Source of the DNA: an uncultured Eubacteriales bacterium
Lineage (GTDB): Bacteria; Bacillota; Clostridia; Oscillospirales; Butyricicoccaceae
Length of the DNA stretch: 20,443 nucleotides
Direction: 5' to 3'
Assembly: GCA_949740695.1 (NCBI GenBank)
Contig: CATJIY010000134.1
Coordinates: 1 to 20,443, forward strand
Shown: positions 9,401 to 16,943 of the stretch, one piece after another
How the letters are laid out: each line of letters begins with the position of its first letter
Numbering within the stretch: position 1 is the stretch's first letter
The notes under the pieces: model-generated
Database searches by the model: none
Seen by the model: the letters and a program-made list of their open reading frames with translations, nothing else
What the model was told of the DNA's origin: nothing
Translations under genes and position numbers: made by a program

Positions 9401-11551
9401 ACCACCGCCAAGGATGTAGACGTTCATATGAATTTCCAGCTGCACCCAATCTCAGCTGGAAGCGTTCCGGAAAATATGTTTTACGACCTAATTCTCTGGT
9501 CCAATCAGACCGTGTTGTACGACGTATATATCCGGGTGAGAAACGGCAGCGCCGTCGTCACCAATGATCCGGCAACTGCCAGCCTGACCGCCGCTGGAAA
9601 CGGCTGGTATAAATTAGGCAATATGGGCGCTACCACAACTGACGACGTGTCCATGGGATCCAGCATGACTCTGCGGGCCAGAAATTCCACGACCTTCCAA
9701 CAGCTAAACAACTTGAAAGACGCCTATACCTATGAGTACGCCATCTCGGTCACTCAAATTGGTACTTTAACCGATCCTAAAGACTGGAGCCAGCGCGTGG
9801 ACCTCCAGGTGACGGTTCCCGCCGGACCTAGCGGAAACCTGCTGAATCTGGGCCGCCAGCCCACCACCTCCAACTGGGAGACTTACACCAGTCAGTCTCT
9901 GGATCAAGGCGGCGTCAAAGCCATTCACAACCCTTCCAGCTTTAATATTTTCCATCAGTTCAGCGACAATCAAGCGCCTTCCTTTGTGGGCAATTATCCC
10001 ACCTTTGACAGCGGAGATACCTTTGTCAATATGTCCATTCAGCTGAAACGCTCGGCCCAGGTTTATTACGTTCTGGCGCCCATTAAAAGCGTTGATCCCG
10101 AAGTCACCATTCAGCCCTATCTGGATGTACAAAAAAATAACCAGGTGGTAACGCCCACGTCCTCGATTCCGCCCAAACAAGGCAGTCCAGACGGCAATTT
10201 TACGGTAGATAAGCCTAACAATCTGGAAATCTTTTTGCCCGACCCCACTTGGGATTCAGCCATTAAAACCGGTATGATTCAAGGCGGTACTGGAACTACC
10301 AACCGGATGGTTACCGGCCTGATGTCTCAGACCACTTATTACGCTTTATTTGTTATCCGAGGGGATTCCGGCGTGCTGTCCCCGGTATATTGCTTCCAGT
10401 TCACCACCCAGGACGTCAACACGCCTACTGTTAAGCTGGAGGAAAACAGCCCCAACGTCAGCGTAACGACCTCCACCAACGCCATTGTAGACTGGATTCT
10501 TTACGCCAACGATTCTCTGTTTCCCATGCTGAAGCATCCCTTTGAAACTTATCGGGATCAAACGGTAACTGGATACGACCCAAAGGTCCTGTTTCCCCAT
10601 CTTATCAAAACGGAAACCATCATAAAAGTACCGGCAGTATACGAAGATGATGGCGTTACCATTAAGGTTCCCGCAGTAACAGAAGAGGTTACCACCTGCA
10701 ATCCCACTGTTCTCGACGCGCTTTTAACCTCAATGCCCGGCAGCCAGCAATCGGTATTTGACCACTATATCGCGGTAGACAGCGCCGCTTATCAGGAAGT
10801 CCTTGGCCGTATCCAAGGACAGATCACCGGCGACGTCAACTATGCGGGCCGGGGCCAGCTGCCTTATAATCCGCTGCCAGCCAATACTGCCAGATCAGTA
10901 GATTGCACGCAATATATGCTGCCCGAGACTCAATATTATTTCCTGGCCGCCGCCAGAAACGATCAGGGTTCTATCTATGGCTTCAAGGCGGTAAAAAATG
11001 TGCATATCCCCGACAAGGAAGCCCCCGAGTTTATTCGTTTGAGCACCGTCCTTGACGAACTTGCTGGTACTTCTAAAGACATGCACAACGTTCCGATGTC
11101 CAACTGGAGCAATCCCGCAGAATCCATGAATTACTGGTATTCCGGAGAAATTACCCTCACTTTTGACGAACGAATCTATCAGCTGATTATTGGCGATAAC
11201 ATTGAACGGCAGCTGATTACTTTGGGTTCCAAAACGGAGGCTGACAAGAATTCTGCCATTACGCACATTGTAGATGTGTTGGGAACTGCTGGCCAGTATA
11301 TGAAATTAACTTGTACGCGATTTGGTTCTACTATTACGATCAAATTTGAGAATGTCCGGCATAATTATGAGATTATTCTGTTCGATGACGGCTGGGTTAG
11401 TGACGCCAGCAGTAACAGTGACCGAAAAAAGCTGTATTTGACATTTAACGCCCTTGCAAAGAGCCAAAACGCCGATACCAACCCAGACGCACCCGTTGTT
11501 GATTTGGGCATGACCTATCCCAGCTTCACTTATGAGTGGCGCGACCGATAA
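6416..11551 (+). CDS. Very large secreted S-layer-homology protein with N-terminal SLH domains
   Basis: 1711 residues from the ATG at 6416, with AGGAGG at 6400-6405. A longer reading from TTG at 6377 would begin inside a hairpin and is rejected. Residues 1-35 are a signal peptide (basic MTKRRQGFGKK, Leu/Ala core, cut after VQA). Three SLH domains follow at about 36-80, 87-140 and 148-203; such domains bind secondary cell-wall polymer. Residues ~210-440 are rich in short repeating strands (LRNTVIAGDLYL, LLENVSVLGRIVV), suggesting a beta-helix. From ~450 on, several ~110-residue Fn3/Ig-like modules end in phrases such as YYLTAIMTDN, YDIYLVLVDADG and YDLYYMAKDTAGN. A late module at the C-terminus has GEITLTFDERI, as in bacterial Ig-like domains. 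There is no sortase motif or membrane anchor. The next SLH gene starts 13 nt later. Exact role (structural layer or adhesin) is unknown. Confidence 0.88.
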   Translation: MTKRRQGFGKKAVSALLALALLCGFFPSLAVPVQAASWADPYMDQLVAWGVLRGDVAGNLAPNRQITRAEFVTMVNRAFGYTEGGDTPFTDVTSRDWYSDDIGFAYHTGYFKGTSSTTASPTQSLTREEAVVLLCRNLRIPEKKGEALGFSDSRNLAEWSRGYIQAASEMGIASGYTDGSFRPQRAITRGEVSAMLVRAVGNLINRPGETSLGSVYGNLTISVPGVRLRNTVIAGDLYLTGGVGLGDVLLENVSVLGRIVVSGAGEGHQGGSSILLRNVTADNMVVDSMNDQFLTLRAEGDTAIDKTIVRSSALLEDMTAEGLGLRHIETDGEPGLILQLAGNIEEVTNRTPNAVLTMTQGKAAVINMDEEGVGSSLAIENGGRVDVLNLDTATNVTGVGGIAHIQISSDGSTVAQLPDEIIIRPGASANINGEMMDSVTAKESSQEPRLLAGYPRTKNVAATSADTVFSANKRGTVHWAITALADGSATEQDLLEPSGTPGKIIRQGTTAINASNTETVSAISGLTPDGSYYLTAIMTDNRNQRSPLKIYAFSTPDNTVPNFNSGYPYISKITKDSIQITAMPNKNCLLYYAVLPKGSTTPTLDDFKAGAISGNLGYGSIEVLKNSTTTFTANSKTLKELETYDIYLVLVDADGTRNSGVRRLTATTVDGTPPLFLTEPTVNAINPTSVNLLAALNENGVIYWAVVPHGEEYPKPLAGQTTKPALTSDTAKMQVEYGMNCLRSGKVSATANRDVTLNVTGLQGQSSYDLYYMAKDTAGNYTAEVKMITIHTLDNEPPQISQVFNRTSDEEGKEPRPDTDVTIVFSEGVQDLTDRKILSELYATANSTTASETERTNARTQLTNILTRDIELYDKTRYPETKIKAVTREQVRAGNLTGDWICYEDVEVKVNEGRTELIFKNATASETPAGMGNISLSSGNTYFFRIRNITDTSNNADKNVIRPNPQDLPSFTTVFATVRLTQEGITGGKPQTGTGTTAKDVDVHMNFQLHPISAGSVPENMFYDLILWSNQTVLYDVYIRVRNGSAVVTNDPATASLTAAGNGWYKLGNMGATTTDDVSMGSSMTLRARNSTTFQQLNNLKDAYTYEYAISVTQIGTLTDPKDWSQRVDLQVTVPAGPSGNLLNLGRQPTTSNWETYTSQSLDQGGVKAIHNPSSFNIFHQFSDNQAPSFVGNYPTFDSGDTFVNMSIQLKRSAQVYYVLAPIKSVDPEVTIQPYLDVQKNNQVVTPTSSIPPKQGSPDGNFTVDKPNNLEIFLPDPTWDSAIKTGMIQGGTGTTNRMVTGLMSQTTYYALFVIRGDSGVLSPVYCFQFTTQDVNTPTVKLEENSPNVSVTTSTNAIVDWILYANDSLFPMLKHPFETYRDQTVTGYDPKVLFPHLIKTETIIKVPAVYEDDGVTIKVPAVTEEVTTCNPTVLDALLTSMPGSQQSVFDHYIAVDSAAYQEVLGRIQGQITGDVNYAGRGQLPYNPLPANTARSVDCTQYMLPETQYYFLAAARNDQGSIYGFKAVKNVHIPDKEAPEFIRLSTVLDELAGTSKDMHNVPMSNWSNPAESMNYWYSGEITLTFDERIYQLIIGDNIERQLITLGSKTEADKNSAITHIVDVLGTAGQYMKLTCTRFGSTITIKFENVRHNYEIILFDDGWVSDASSNSDRKKLYLTFNALAKSQNADTNPDAPVVDLGMTYPSFTYEWRDR

Positions 11552-11564
11552 AGGAGCCAATACC

Positions 11565-14500
11565 ATGAAACACAACTTATTTTTCCGTTTCTGCGCCCTT
11601 TTGTTGGGAGCCGCGTTGACGCTTTCCCTAGCGGTCCCGGCCTTTGCCGATAACTCCATTGGTATTGCCGTCTCCGGCGTTTCGCCGGAGGACGGCGGCG
11701 CCCCCGGCGACGATGCGCCGGAGGTCAAGAGCCTTTCCGTTAAAATTGAAGGCCCCACTACCGTCACTATGGGTCAACCCGCCACACTGAAAGCCACCCT
11801 GGAAAACGTCCCCGCTGACAAAACAGTCGCCTGGGCCTGGGCCAGTAGCGATCCGTTGGTTTTCGCCCCAGACAGCAATACTGACACGCTGGTACTGGAG
11901 CCCTTGAAGGCCGGCCAAACCGTAAACATTACCGCTACCGCTACTGTAGACGGTCGGGATTACGACGCTACTGTCCAGGTCACTGTCCGCTATGCTGAAG
12001 CTTCCAACATCGCAGTCCTCCCCTTAGAGCTGGAACTAGATCCCAATGGCGTTGCCCGTACCGTTACCGCTACGCTAACGCCCGGCGTTAATACCGATCG
12101 GGAAGGGGTGGAATGGTCTTTGGTTTACCCTGAAGACGCCAAAAAGGATCTGGAGTTAGTAACCCTGTCGTCTACCAAAGGCAGCCAGGTCACTGTTACT
12201 GCCAAAAGCGCAGGACAGGTCATCCTTCGGGCCTCTATTGGCTCGGGGGCCAACCAAAAAACCGCCGACTGCGCCATTACCGTTCGAGGCGTGGCTTTGA
12301 ATAAAAATGAAATCACTTTGGTGATGGATGCTGAAGAACAGCTCACCGCTCGGACCTATGGCGTAAGTAACGTCCTTACCTGGACCTCCGGCAACCCTAG
12401 TATTGCCGATGTGGACAGCAATGGCCGAGTCACCGGCCGCAGCCCTGGCCGCACGCGAATCACCGTCACATCAGACACCTTTTCTGACAGTTGTGAAGTT
12501 ACCGTTGTGGAAAACACCGCCAACACCATCACCGGTTCAGTGGCGGCAGGAGGACAATTTAGCCTGTCTACCATTCTTTCCGACCTGGAACGCTGCTGCC
12601 AAGAGGTATTGGAGCAGCCCTTGGACCGGATCAGCAATCTTTCAGTAGCCCCTGCTCAGGGCACCTTATATTACAACTATGTTTCCTCGGATAACCACGG
12701 CTTTGGCGTGGGCAGCTCAGAAACTTACTACCTGACTTCCGGCTATGGCCGCCGCCAGATTCAAAACGTTTGCTTTGTTCCCAATCCCACCTTTACCGGA
12801 ACGGCGGTGATCCGTTATAACGGGCTGGACGCCTCTGGGCGCTTTTTCACCGGGCAGATTCGCCTTACTACCGAAGGCATGGCGGACGTGACGTATTCCG
12901 CCCAACCCGGAGAAGCGATTACCTTCCGGGGCGGGGACTTTTCCGCCTTTTGTCAGTCCCGTACTGGAAACAGCCTGAGTTATCTCACCTTTACGCTGCC
13001 AGACAGCGCTAAAGGCACCTTGTATTATAATTACGCCACCGCCGGTATCTATGCGGAAAAGGTGGGCACCGGCCGCTACTATGTGGTAGGCGCCCCCAGT
13101 ATCAGTCAAGTGACATTTCTTCCCGCCGATGGCTTCGCTGGAAAAGTGGTAATTCCCTATCGTGGCGTGAGCAGCACTGGCGCGGTGGTTTCTGGTCAAG
13201 CGACCATTACGGTGGCGGGAGCCTCCAGCGCCGAGCGCGGCAGTGTCCGTTACACTACCCGTCAACAGACTACCATTGCTTTTCAGGTGAAGGATTTTCA
13301 AAACGCCATGGAAGAGGCTTTTCCCGGCCTCGCGGTGACTTTAGACTATGTACGGTTCACCCTGCCTGCCGCCAGTGAAGGCCAACTGATCTATGATCCC
13401 ACTGAAGAAAATCAGCTGGTGAGCGCAAGCGACCGGTACTACCGCACTGGCCGGGACCGTTTATTGCTGTCCAAGGTACATTTTTCGGTGGCCCAGGGCT
13501 TTTCTGGAGACGTGATGATTCCTTTTACTGGCTACACAACCAACGGCCGTTCCTTTGAGGGAACGGTGCAAGTCACAGTGGAAGGAGAAGCCGGCGAGGG
13601 TCAAATTCTTTATACTTCCCTTGCGGGCCAGCCAGTGCCCTTTGAGGCGGCTGATTTTAATGAAGCTTGTCTGAAAGCGAACGGCCAACCTCTGAGTTTT
13701 CTCCGGTTTACCTTACCGGACGAAGGCGAGCTATACGTCAATTATAATGAAAACACTGGACGGGGCACCCCCGCCAACAAAAACACACATTATACCAGAG
13801 GCTCCTCTGGAACTTCCATTTCCCGCCTGACTTATGTGCCAGAAGGAGTTTCTTCCAGCCAAGTTTACATCCCCTTCTCCGGAGAGGACGCTACCGGCTA
13901 TCCTTTTGTAGGAATGGTAGTAATTTCCATTGAGGGGGGCGGCGAAATTCGTTATACCGCTTTTTCTGGCCGGGGAAAAGCCATGTCTTCCTCTGATTTT
14001 GACCGGGTATGCCAGACCATTACCGGCGCTCCCTTGAACTACGTCCGATTTGAGCTACCCGATTCTTCGGCAGGCGTTTTGTACCACCGGTATCAAAGCG
14101 CCCAGTCTCCCGGAGTCAAAGTGGCTGCTGACGAGAGCTATTACCGCACTGGCGGAGATTTGTCGCTGGACCAGGTGTATTTTGTTCCTGTGGAGCGGTA
14201 CACCGGAAACGTCACCCTTCGCTATACCGGCTGGAGCACCAGCGGTATTCGCTACACCGGAACAGTAGATATCACAGTTTCTCAACCTCAAGTAAGCGTT
14301 ATCCGTTATGCAGGCGATGTGCTCCCGGTGACTTTTCAGGAGAGCGATTTCCGCCAGGTGTGCTCAGACTATCTGGGCACCACGCTTTCTCACATTCGGT
14401 TTACCAATTTCCCCTCCTCTGCAACAGGAAGCCTCCGGCTGAATTATGAGAGTCCTTCTCGTCCGGGAACTGCCGCTTCCGTAAGCGTGGATTACGCCGC

Positions 14501-15179
14501 CGGCTCCAGTCTGGGTGCGCTAACCTTTATTCCTAAGGCGGGATACGAGGGCCGTGCAATCTTTTATTACACCGCTTATGATACTTCCGGAGCCCAATAT
14601 GCGGGAACGGTAGAGCTGGCTCTGGTTCCCGCTTCAGCCTATTCCATCTTTGCTGATCTCTCAGGTTACAGCTGGGCCAGTCCCTCCATTACCTTCCTTT
14701 ATCGGGCCAATGTAGTCCAAGGTACTGGCGGCGGTAATTACGGTCCCGGCCAATCCATTCGCCGGGGTGATTTTGCCCTGATGCTTTGCCGGGCTTTTGG
14801 CATCACGCCAAATGGCGTTTCCACTTTTACCGACGTACCTGCTAACAGCTATTATTCTGGCGCTATCGCTTCGGCCCAGCGGCTGGGGCTGGTTACTGGT
14901 AATAACGGCCGGTTTTCCCCCAATGCTTCCCTCTCTCGCCAAGACGCTATGGTCATGATTCAGCGAGCTATGACTTACGCTGGCCGGCAGTTCCCCACGG
15001 GGGGCAATCTTTCCGCTTTTAGCGACGGTGGTCAGGTATCCGGCTACGCGCGAGCGGCAGTTACCGCTTTGATTCAGCTGGGAATTATTCAGGGCAGCGG
15101 CGGTAAGCTTCAACCTACCAGCAGCATCAGCCGGGCGGAAATGGCGGTGATTCTCCATCGAGTATTGACCTTAAGCTAA
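11565..15179 (+). CDS. Secreted repeat protein with Ig-like domains and C-terminal SLH domains
   Basis: 1204 residues from the ATG at 11565, with AAAGGAG overlapping the previous stop; an earlier in-frame start at 11532 would lie inside the upstream gene and precede the signal peptide. The signal peptide is residues 1-29 (cut after AFA). Ig-like domains span about 55-143, 148-241 and 243-317; the last has the Big_2-type WTSGNPSIADVDSNGRVTG. Residues 321-1022 are six tandem copies of a ~117-residue unit, described separately. Three SLH domains occupy about 1027-1200, including DLSGYSWASPSITFLYRANV and FTDVPANSYYSGAIASAQRL. It is probably held on the wall polymer and displays the repeats. The partner upstream has its SLH domains at the opposite end. 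The ligand of the repeats is unknown. Confidence 0.88.
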   Translation: MKHNLFFRFCALLLGAALTLSLAVPAFADNSIGIAVSGVSPEDGGAPGDDAPEVKSLSVKIEGPTTVTMGQPATLKATLENVPADKTVAWAWASSDPLVFAPDSNTDTLVLEPLKAGQTVNITATATVDGRDYDATVQVTVRYAEASNIAVLPLELELDPNGVARTVTATLTPGVNTDREGVEWSLVYPEDAKKDLELVTLSSTKGSQVTVTAKSAGQVILRASIGSGANQKTADCAITVRGVALNKNEITLVMDAEEQLTARTYGVSNVLTWTSGNPSIADVDSNGRVTGRSPGRTRITVTSDTFSDSCEVTVVENTANTITGSVAAGGQFSLSTILSDLERCCQEVLEQPLDRISNLSVAPAQGTLYYNYVSSDNHGFGVGSSETYYLTSGYGRRQIQNVCFVPNPTFTGTAVIRYNGLDASGRFFTGQIRLTTEGMADVTYSAQPGEAITFRGGDFSAFCQSRTGNSLSYLTFTLPDSAKGTLYYNYATAGIYAEKVGTGRYYVVGAPSISQVTFLPADGFAGKVVIPYRGVSSTGAVVSGQATITVAGASSAERGSVRYTTRQQTTIAFQVKDFQNAMEEAFPGLAVTLDYVRFTLPAASEGQLIYDPTEENQLVSASDRYYRTGRDRLLLSKVHFSVAQGFSGDVMIPFTGYTTNGRSFEGTVQVTVEGEAGEGQILYTSLAGQPVPFEAADFNEACLKANGQPLSFLRFTLPDEGELYVNYNENTGRGTPANKNTHYTRGSSGTSISRLTYVPEGVSSSQVYIPFSGEDATGYPFVGMVVISIEGGGEIRYTAFSGRGKAMSSSDFDRVCQTITGAPLNYVRFELPDSSAGVLYHRYQSAQSPGVKVAADESYYRTGGDLSLDQVYFVPVERYTGNVTLRYTGWSTSGIRYTGTVDITVSQPQVSVIRYAGDVLPVTFQESDFRQVCSDYLGTTLSHIRFTNFPSSATGSLRLNYESPSRPGTAASVSVDYAAGSSLGALTFIPKAGYEGRAIFYYTAYDTSGAQYAGTVELALVPASAYSIFADLSGYSWASPSITFLYRANVVQGTGGGNYGPGQSIRRGDFALMLCRAFGITPNGVSTFTDVPANSYYSGAIASAQRLGLVTGNNGRFSPNASLSRQDAMVMIQRAMTYAGRQFPTGGNLSAFSDGGQVSGYARAAVTALIQLGIIQGSGGKLQPTSSISRAEMAVILHRVLTLS
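12525..14630 (+). repeat. Six tandem copies of a ~117-residue protein repeat
   Basis: Within the second SLH protein, residues about 321-438, 439-553, 557-674, 676-791, 792-907 and 908-1022 share one pattern: xxIxYTAxxGxxxxFxxxDF, then a helix with a Cys or Ala near its centre, LsyLrFtLPdsxxGxLYyNY, a variable loop, YYRTGxxxxLsxvxFvP, GFxGxvxIpYxGxxxxGrxFxGxvxItVeg. Copies are well diverged, so this is an old expansion rather than a recent DNA duplication. The YYRTG/YYxxG and LYYNY phrases are the easiest markers. I recognise no named family with confidence. Confidence 0.85.
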
Positions 15180-15229
15180 CGCTTAAAGCCGCTTGCAATT
15201 TTTCAAACATTTAAAGGAGGTGCGGCATC

Positions 15230-15862
15230 ATGCCCGCCGAAGAAAAAAAGATTGAATTATCCCCCGGTCTATCTGTAGAAGTCCTGAATAGTGATAACAA
15301 ATTGATCTTTTTGGGTCGAGTCAGCAAATTTGACGGCAAAGTGGTAGAAATCACAGAAGCCGCCGGCCTGCAAGTTCCGCCGGTGCTTTATAATACCGAA
15401 GTCAAGTTGCGGTATTTTCTTACCGATATCCGCTCAGCGGTGCTGTTAGGACAAGTATGCGGTAGTACCGAACTTTTTTGGAAAATTGACCGCTTGGCAA
15501 ACCTTTTTACCAAAGAAAATCGGACCTTCTTCCGCCAGGAAGTTTCCAGCAACGCGCTGGTGGGACCCTATCGCGGGAGCGGCGGCACCACTGTACCCTG
15601 CCAAATCATGGACATCAGTGGCGGTGGTCTCTGCTTCCTTTGCGAAAAAGAGTTCCAAGCAGATGAATTGCTGATGATTACTGGCGCTCAACTGATCCCA
15701 GGCGAACCGACTTTTTCTTTTACTTGTCGTGTTCGCCGTAGTGACGGTCAGCTTCATGGCTGTCAGTTTGAACGGATGGAAGAAAAGGAACAAGATCGGC
15801 TCTTGGGTGCAATCTTTGCCATGCAGCGAAAAAATATTCAGCGCCGCCGTCAGATGATGTAA
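15230..15862 (+). CDS. PilZ-domain protein, putative c-di-GMP receptor (second copy)
   Basis: 210 residues, cytoplasmic, with AAAGGAGGTG upstream of the ATG. An N-terminal YcgR-like region (about 8-90; for example VEVLNSDNKLIFLGRVSKFD) precedes a PilZ domain (about 95-200). The binding motifs are R98-x-x-x-R102 in NRTFFRQEV and D128-x-S130-x-x-G133 in DISGGG, both intact. YcgR-type proteins act as c-di-GMP-dependent brakes on the flagellar motor or as regulators of surface functions. It lies 50 nt after the second SLH gene and 10 nt before the FakA-C-like gene, so co-transcription is likely. It is clearly diverged from the PilZ protein at 5680-6291, so the two are not a recent duplication. 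Confidence 0.85.
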   Translation: MPAEEKKIELSPGLSVEVLNSDNKLIFLGRVSKFDGKVVEITEAAGLQVPPVLYNTEVKLRYFLTDIRSAVLLGQVCGSTELFWKIDRLANLFTKENRTFFRQEVSSNALVGPYRGSGGTTVPCQIMDISGGGLCFLCEKEFQADELLMITGAQLIPGEPTFSFTCRVRRSDGQLHGCQFERMEEKEQDRLLGAIFAMQRKNIQRRRQMM

Positions 15863-15872
15863 GGGGGATCCC

Positions 15873-16121
15873 ATGGAATTCCGCTATGATACCCAGTTGC
15901 TTTTGGAGGGAACGGGCCTAGATGAAAACGTTATTCACAATGATATCGCCACCCACTTTCCCGGCGACTGCCTGCTGGTAGCAGGTGATAGCGCTTTGAT
16001 AAAGCTCCATTTCCATACCAACGAACCATGGAAAATTCTAGAGTATTGTTCCAACTTGGGGGAAATTTTTGATATCGTTGTAGAAGATATGAACAGGCAG
16101 GCTCGAGGCCTGCAAGGCTGA
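15873..16121 (+). CDS. Small stand-alone protein matching the C-terminal domain of FakA/YloV-type DAK2 kinases
   Basis: 82 residues, preceded by AAGGGGG and beginning 10 nt after the PilZ stop. The order of motifs is that of the domain following DAK2 in FakA/YloV: YDTQLLLEG (5-13) where FakA has its YCTEF-like strand, GDCLLVAGD (31-39), IKLHFHTNEP (43-52), ILEYCSNLGEI (55-65) and a VEDMNRQ ending (70-76). No nucleotide-binding DAK2 domain is present here or nearby, so this is not a kinase by itself. Short proteins of this kind are sometimes annotated as 'kinase to dihydroxyacetone kinase'. It appears complete, with its own ribosome-binding site and no adjacent decayed DAK2 sequence, so it is probably a true small gene. 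Function unknown. Confidence 0.7.
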   Translation: MEFRYDTQLLLEGTGLDENVIHNDIATHFPGDCLLVAGDSALIKLHFHTNEPWKILEYCSNLGEIFDIVVEDMNRQARGLQG

Positions 16122-16239
16122 TTTTAAAAATTTTTCTTCCCAGCTACCGAACCATTTGTTTGGGAAGATAGGGTTTCAAAAAGACCTCTCTCATCAGCGC
16201 TTATTTTGGCAAGAAAAACACCGTGGGCTTTGGCTTCCC

Positions 16240-16315
16240 CCTGTCAGGGGTATCTACGATTTGAGGAAGTACCCCGACAGGAATTACGCTGAGATTTCCT
16301 GCCGGGGGCTTTTCT
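16240..16315 (+). terminator. Strong intrinsic terminator with a competing upstream arm
   Basis: CCCCGACAGGAA (16272-16283) pairs with TTCCTGCCGGGG (16296-16307) with one mismatch, followed by GCTTTTCTC. This is a good plus-strand terminator for the operon ending at 16121. An upstream arm, CCTGTCAGGGGTA (16240-16252), can pair with TACCCCGACAGG (16270-16281) with one bulge, using the same bases as the terminator's left arm. The two structures exclude each other, as in attenuators. The terminator overlaps the stop of the minus-strand recombinase remnant. Confidence 0.65.
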
Positions 16316-16757
16316 CGTCCTGCTGGGTTCCCCCGCTGATATAGCCAATGTCGGCGTAATGAATCTCCACGGTCTGCTCCGAATGTTTGGAATATTTCGT
16401 GCTTTTCTCATGCGCCACGATCTTCTGGATGAACAACCGCAGCAGCTCCGGCGTCAACTCCGTAATATCCATGTACCGCTTGGCTTTGGCGATGAACCCA
16501 TCGGTGCTGGAAACCGTATCCCGTAGTTTCTGGATGGCACTTTCCTTTACCGGGATCTCTGCCGTCAGTTTTTCCTGCTCCGCTGTGTAGCCACCGGACA
16601 GCGTCTGGAACTGTTCCACCGAAAGGTGGCCGAGAACCCGATCCTCGTACAGCTTTTTGAAGACAGTTTTGCCAGTTTGTAAATTCGAACCTGTAACCTT
16701 GGTGTTATAATAAACAAAATAGATAATCCCCTTTGAAGCCACAGTGGAAGAAACCAA
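16284..16757 (-). pseudogene. Truncated large serine recombinase, C-terminal (DUF4368-type) fragment only
   Basis: An open frame of 157 residues. From residue 31 (about position 16667) it reads TVFKKLYEDRVLGHLSVEQF, then a coiled-coil-like Glu/Lys-rich stretch, then LTPELLRLFIQKIVAHEKS and QTVEIHYADIGYI. This is the C-terminal end of clostridial-type large serine recombinases. The catalytic resolvase domain and recombinase domain, which should lie to the right on the minus strand, are missing. Residues 1-30 do not look like this family, so a breakpoint is placed near 16667-16680. It cannot be an active recombinase and is best read as a scar of a mobile element at the junction between the chromosomal block and the GC-richer island. 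Confidence 0.75.
16706..16711 (+). promoter_or_regulatory. Possible -10 box upstream of the 52-residue ORF
   Basis: A perfect TATAAT stands 73 nt upstream of the ATG at 16785. Sixteen bases further upstream is TTCGAA, only a weak match to TTGACA. This is a low-confidence promoter; the region right of the recombinase breakpoint is AT-richer than its surroundings. Confidence 0.3.
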
Positions 16758-16784
16758 ATCTTATTTTGACAGGAGGAACACACT

Positions 16785-16943
16785 ATGTATAATGACACCG
16801 AGGCCCTGCGCCGGGAGCTTTTGGACGAGGCGTATGCCGGAGCTTTCTCCGGTCTGGGGCCCATACTTCTGGACACGGAGGAGATTCGAAACGCCGACTC
16901 CGAGGAGTTAGAGGAGATCGCCCGGCGGTACGGGCTACGGTAG
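16785..16943 (+). CDS. Small acidic protein of 52 residues, unknown function
   Basis: Begins MYNDTEALRRELLDEAYAGA and ends ELEEIARRYGLR. AGGAGG at 16771-16776 lies 8 nt upstream of the ATG, which strongly supports translation. The protein is highly charged and predicted as two or three helices; the middle (AYAGAFSGLGPILLD, 16-30) is the only hydrophobic part. The ADSEELEEIARRYGL ending looks like a compact helical tail. Codon choice (GAG, CGG, CTG) matches the island genes to the right rather than the SLH genes to the left. It stands between the recombinase remnant and the module protein, as small accessory genes of clostridial mobile elements often do. No family is claimed. Confidence 0.6.
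   Translation: MYNDTEALRRELLDEAYAGAFSGLGPILLDTEEIRNADSEELEEIARRYGLR

Noticed and set aside
8357..9445. Minus-strand open frame of over 360 codons inside the first SLH gene
   Set aside because: Its composition (Gly/Val/Ile-rich) is what the opposite strand of this repeat-rich coding sequence would give, and there is no ribosome-binding site or domain.
16135..16168. Hairpin TCTTCCCA/TGGGAAGA as terminator of the PilZ operon
   Set aside because: The loop is 18 nt and no T-run follows on the plus strand; the terminator at 16272-16315 is far better.
16672..16705. tRNA-like GTTCGAA sequence near the recombinase breakpoint (minus strand)
   Set aside because: The bases on either side do not form a T-stem and no acceptor or anticodon arms can be found, so it is not a tRNA or a clear att site.
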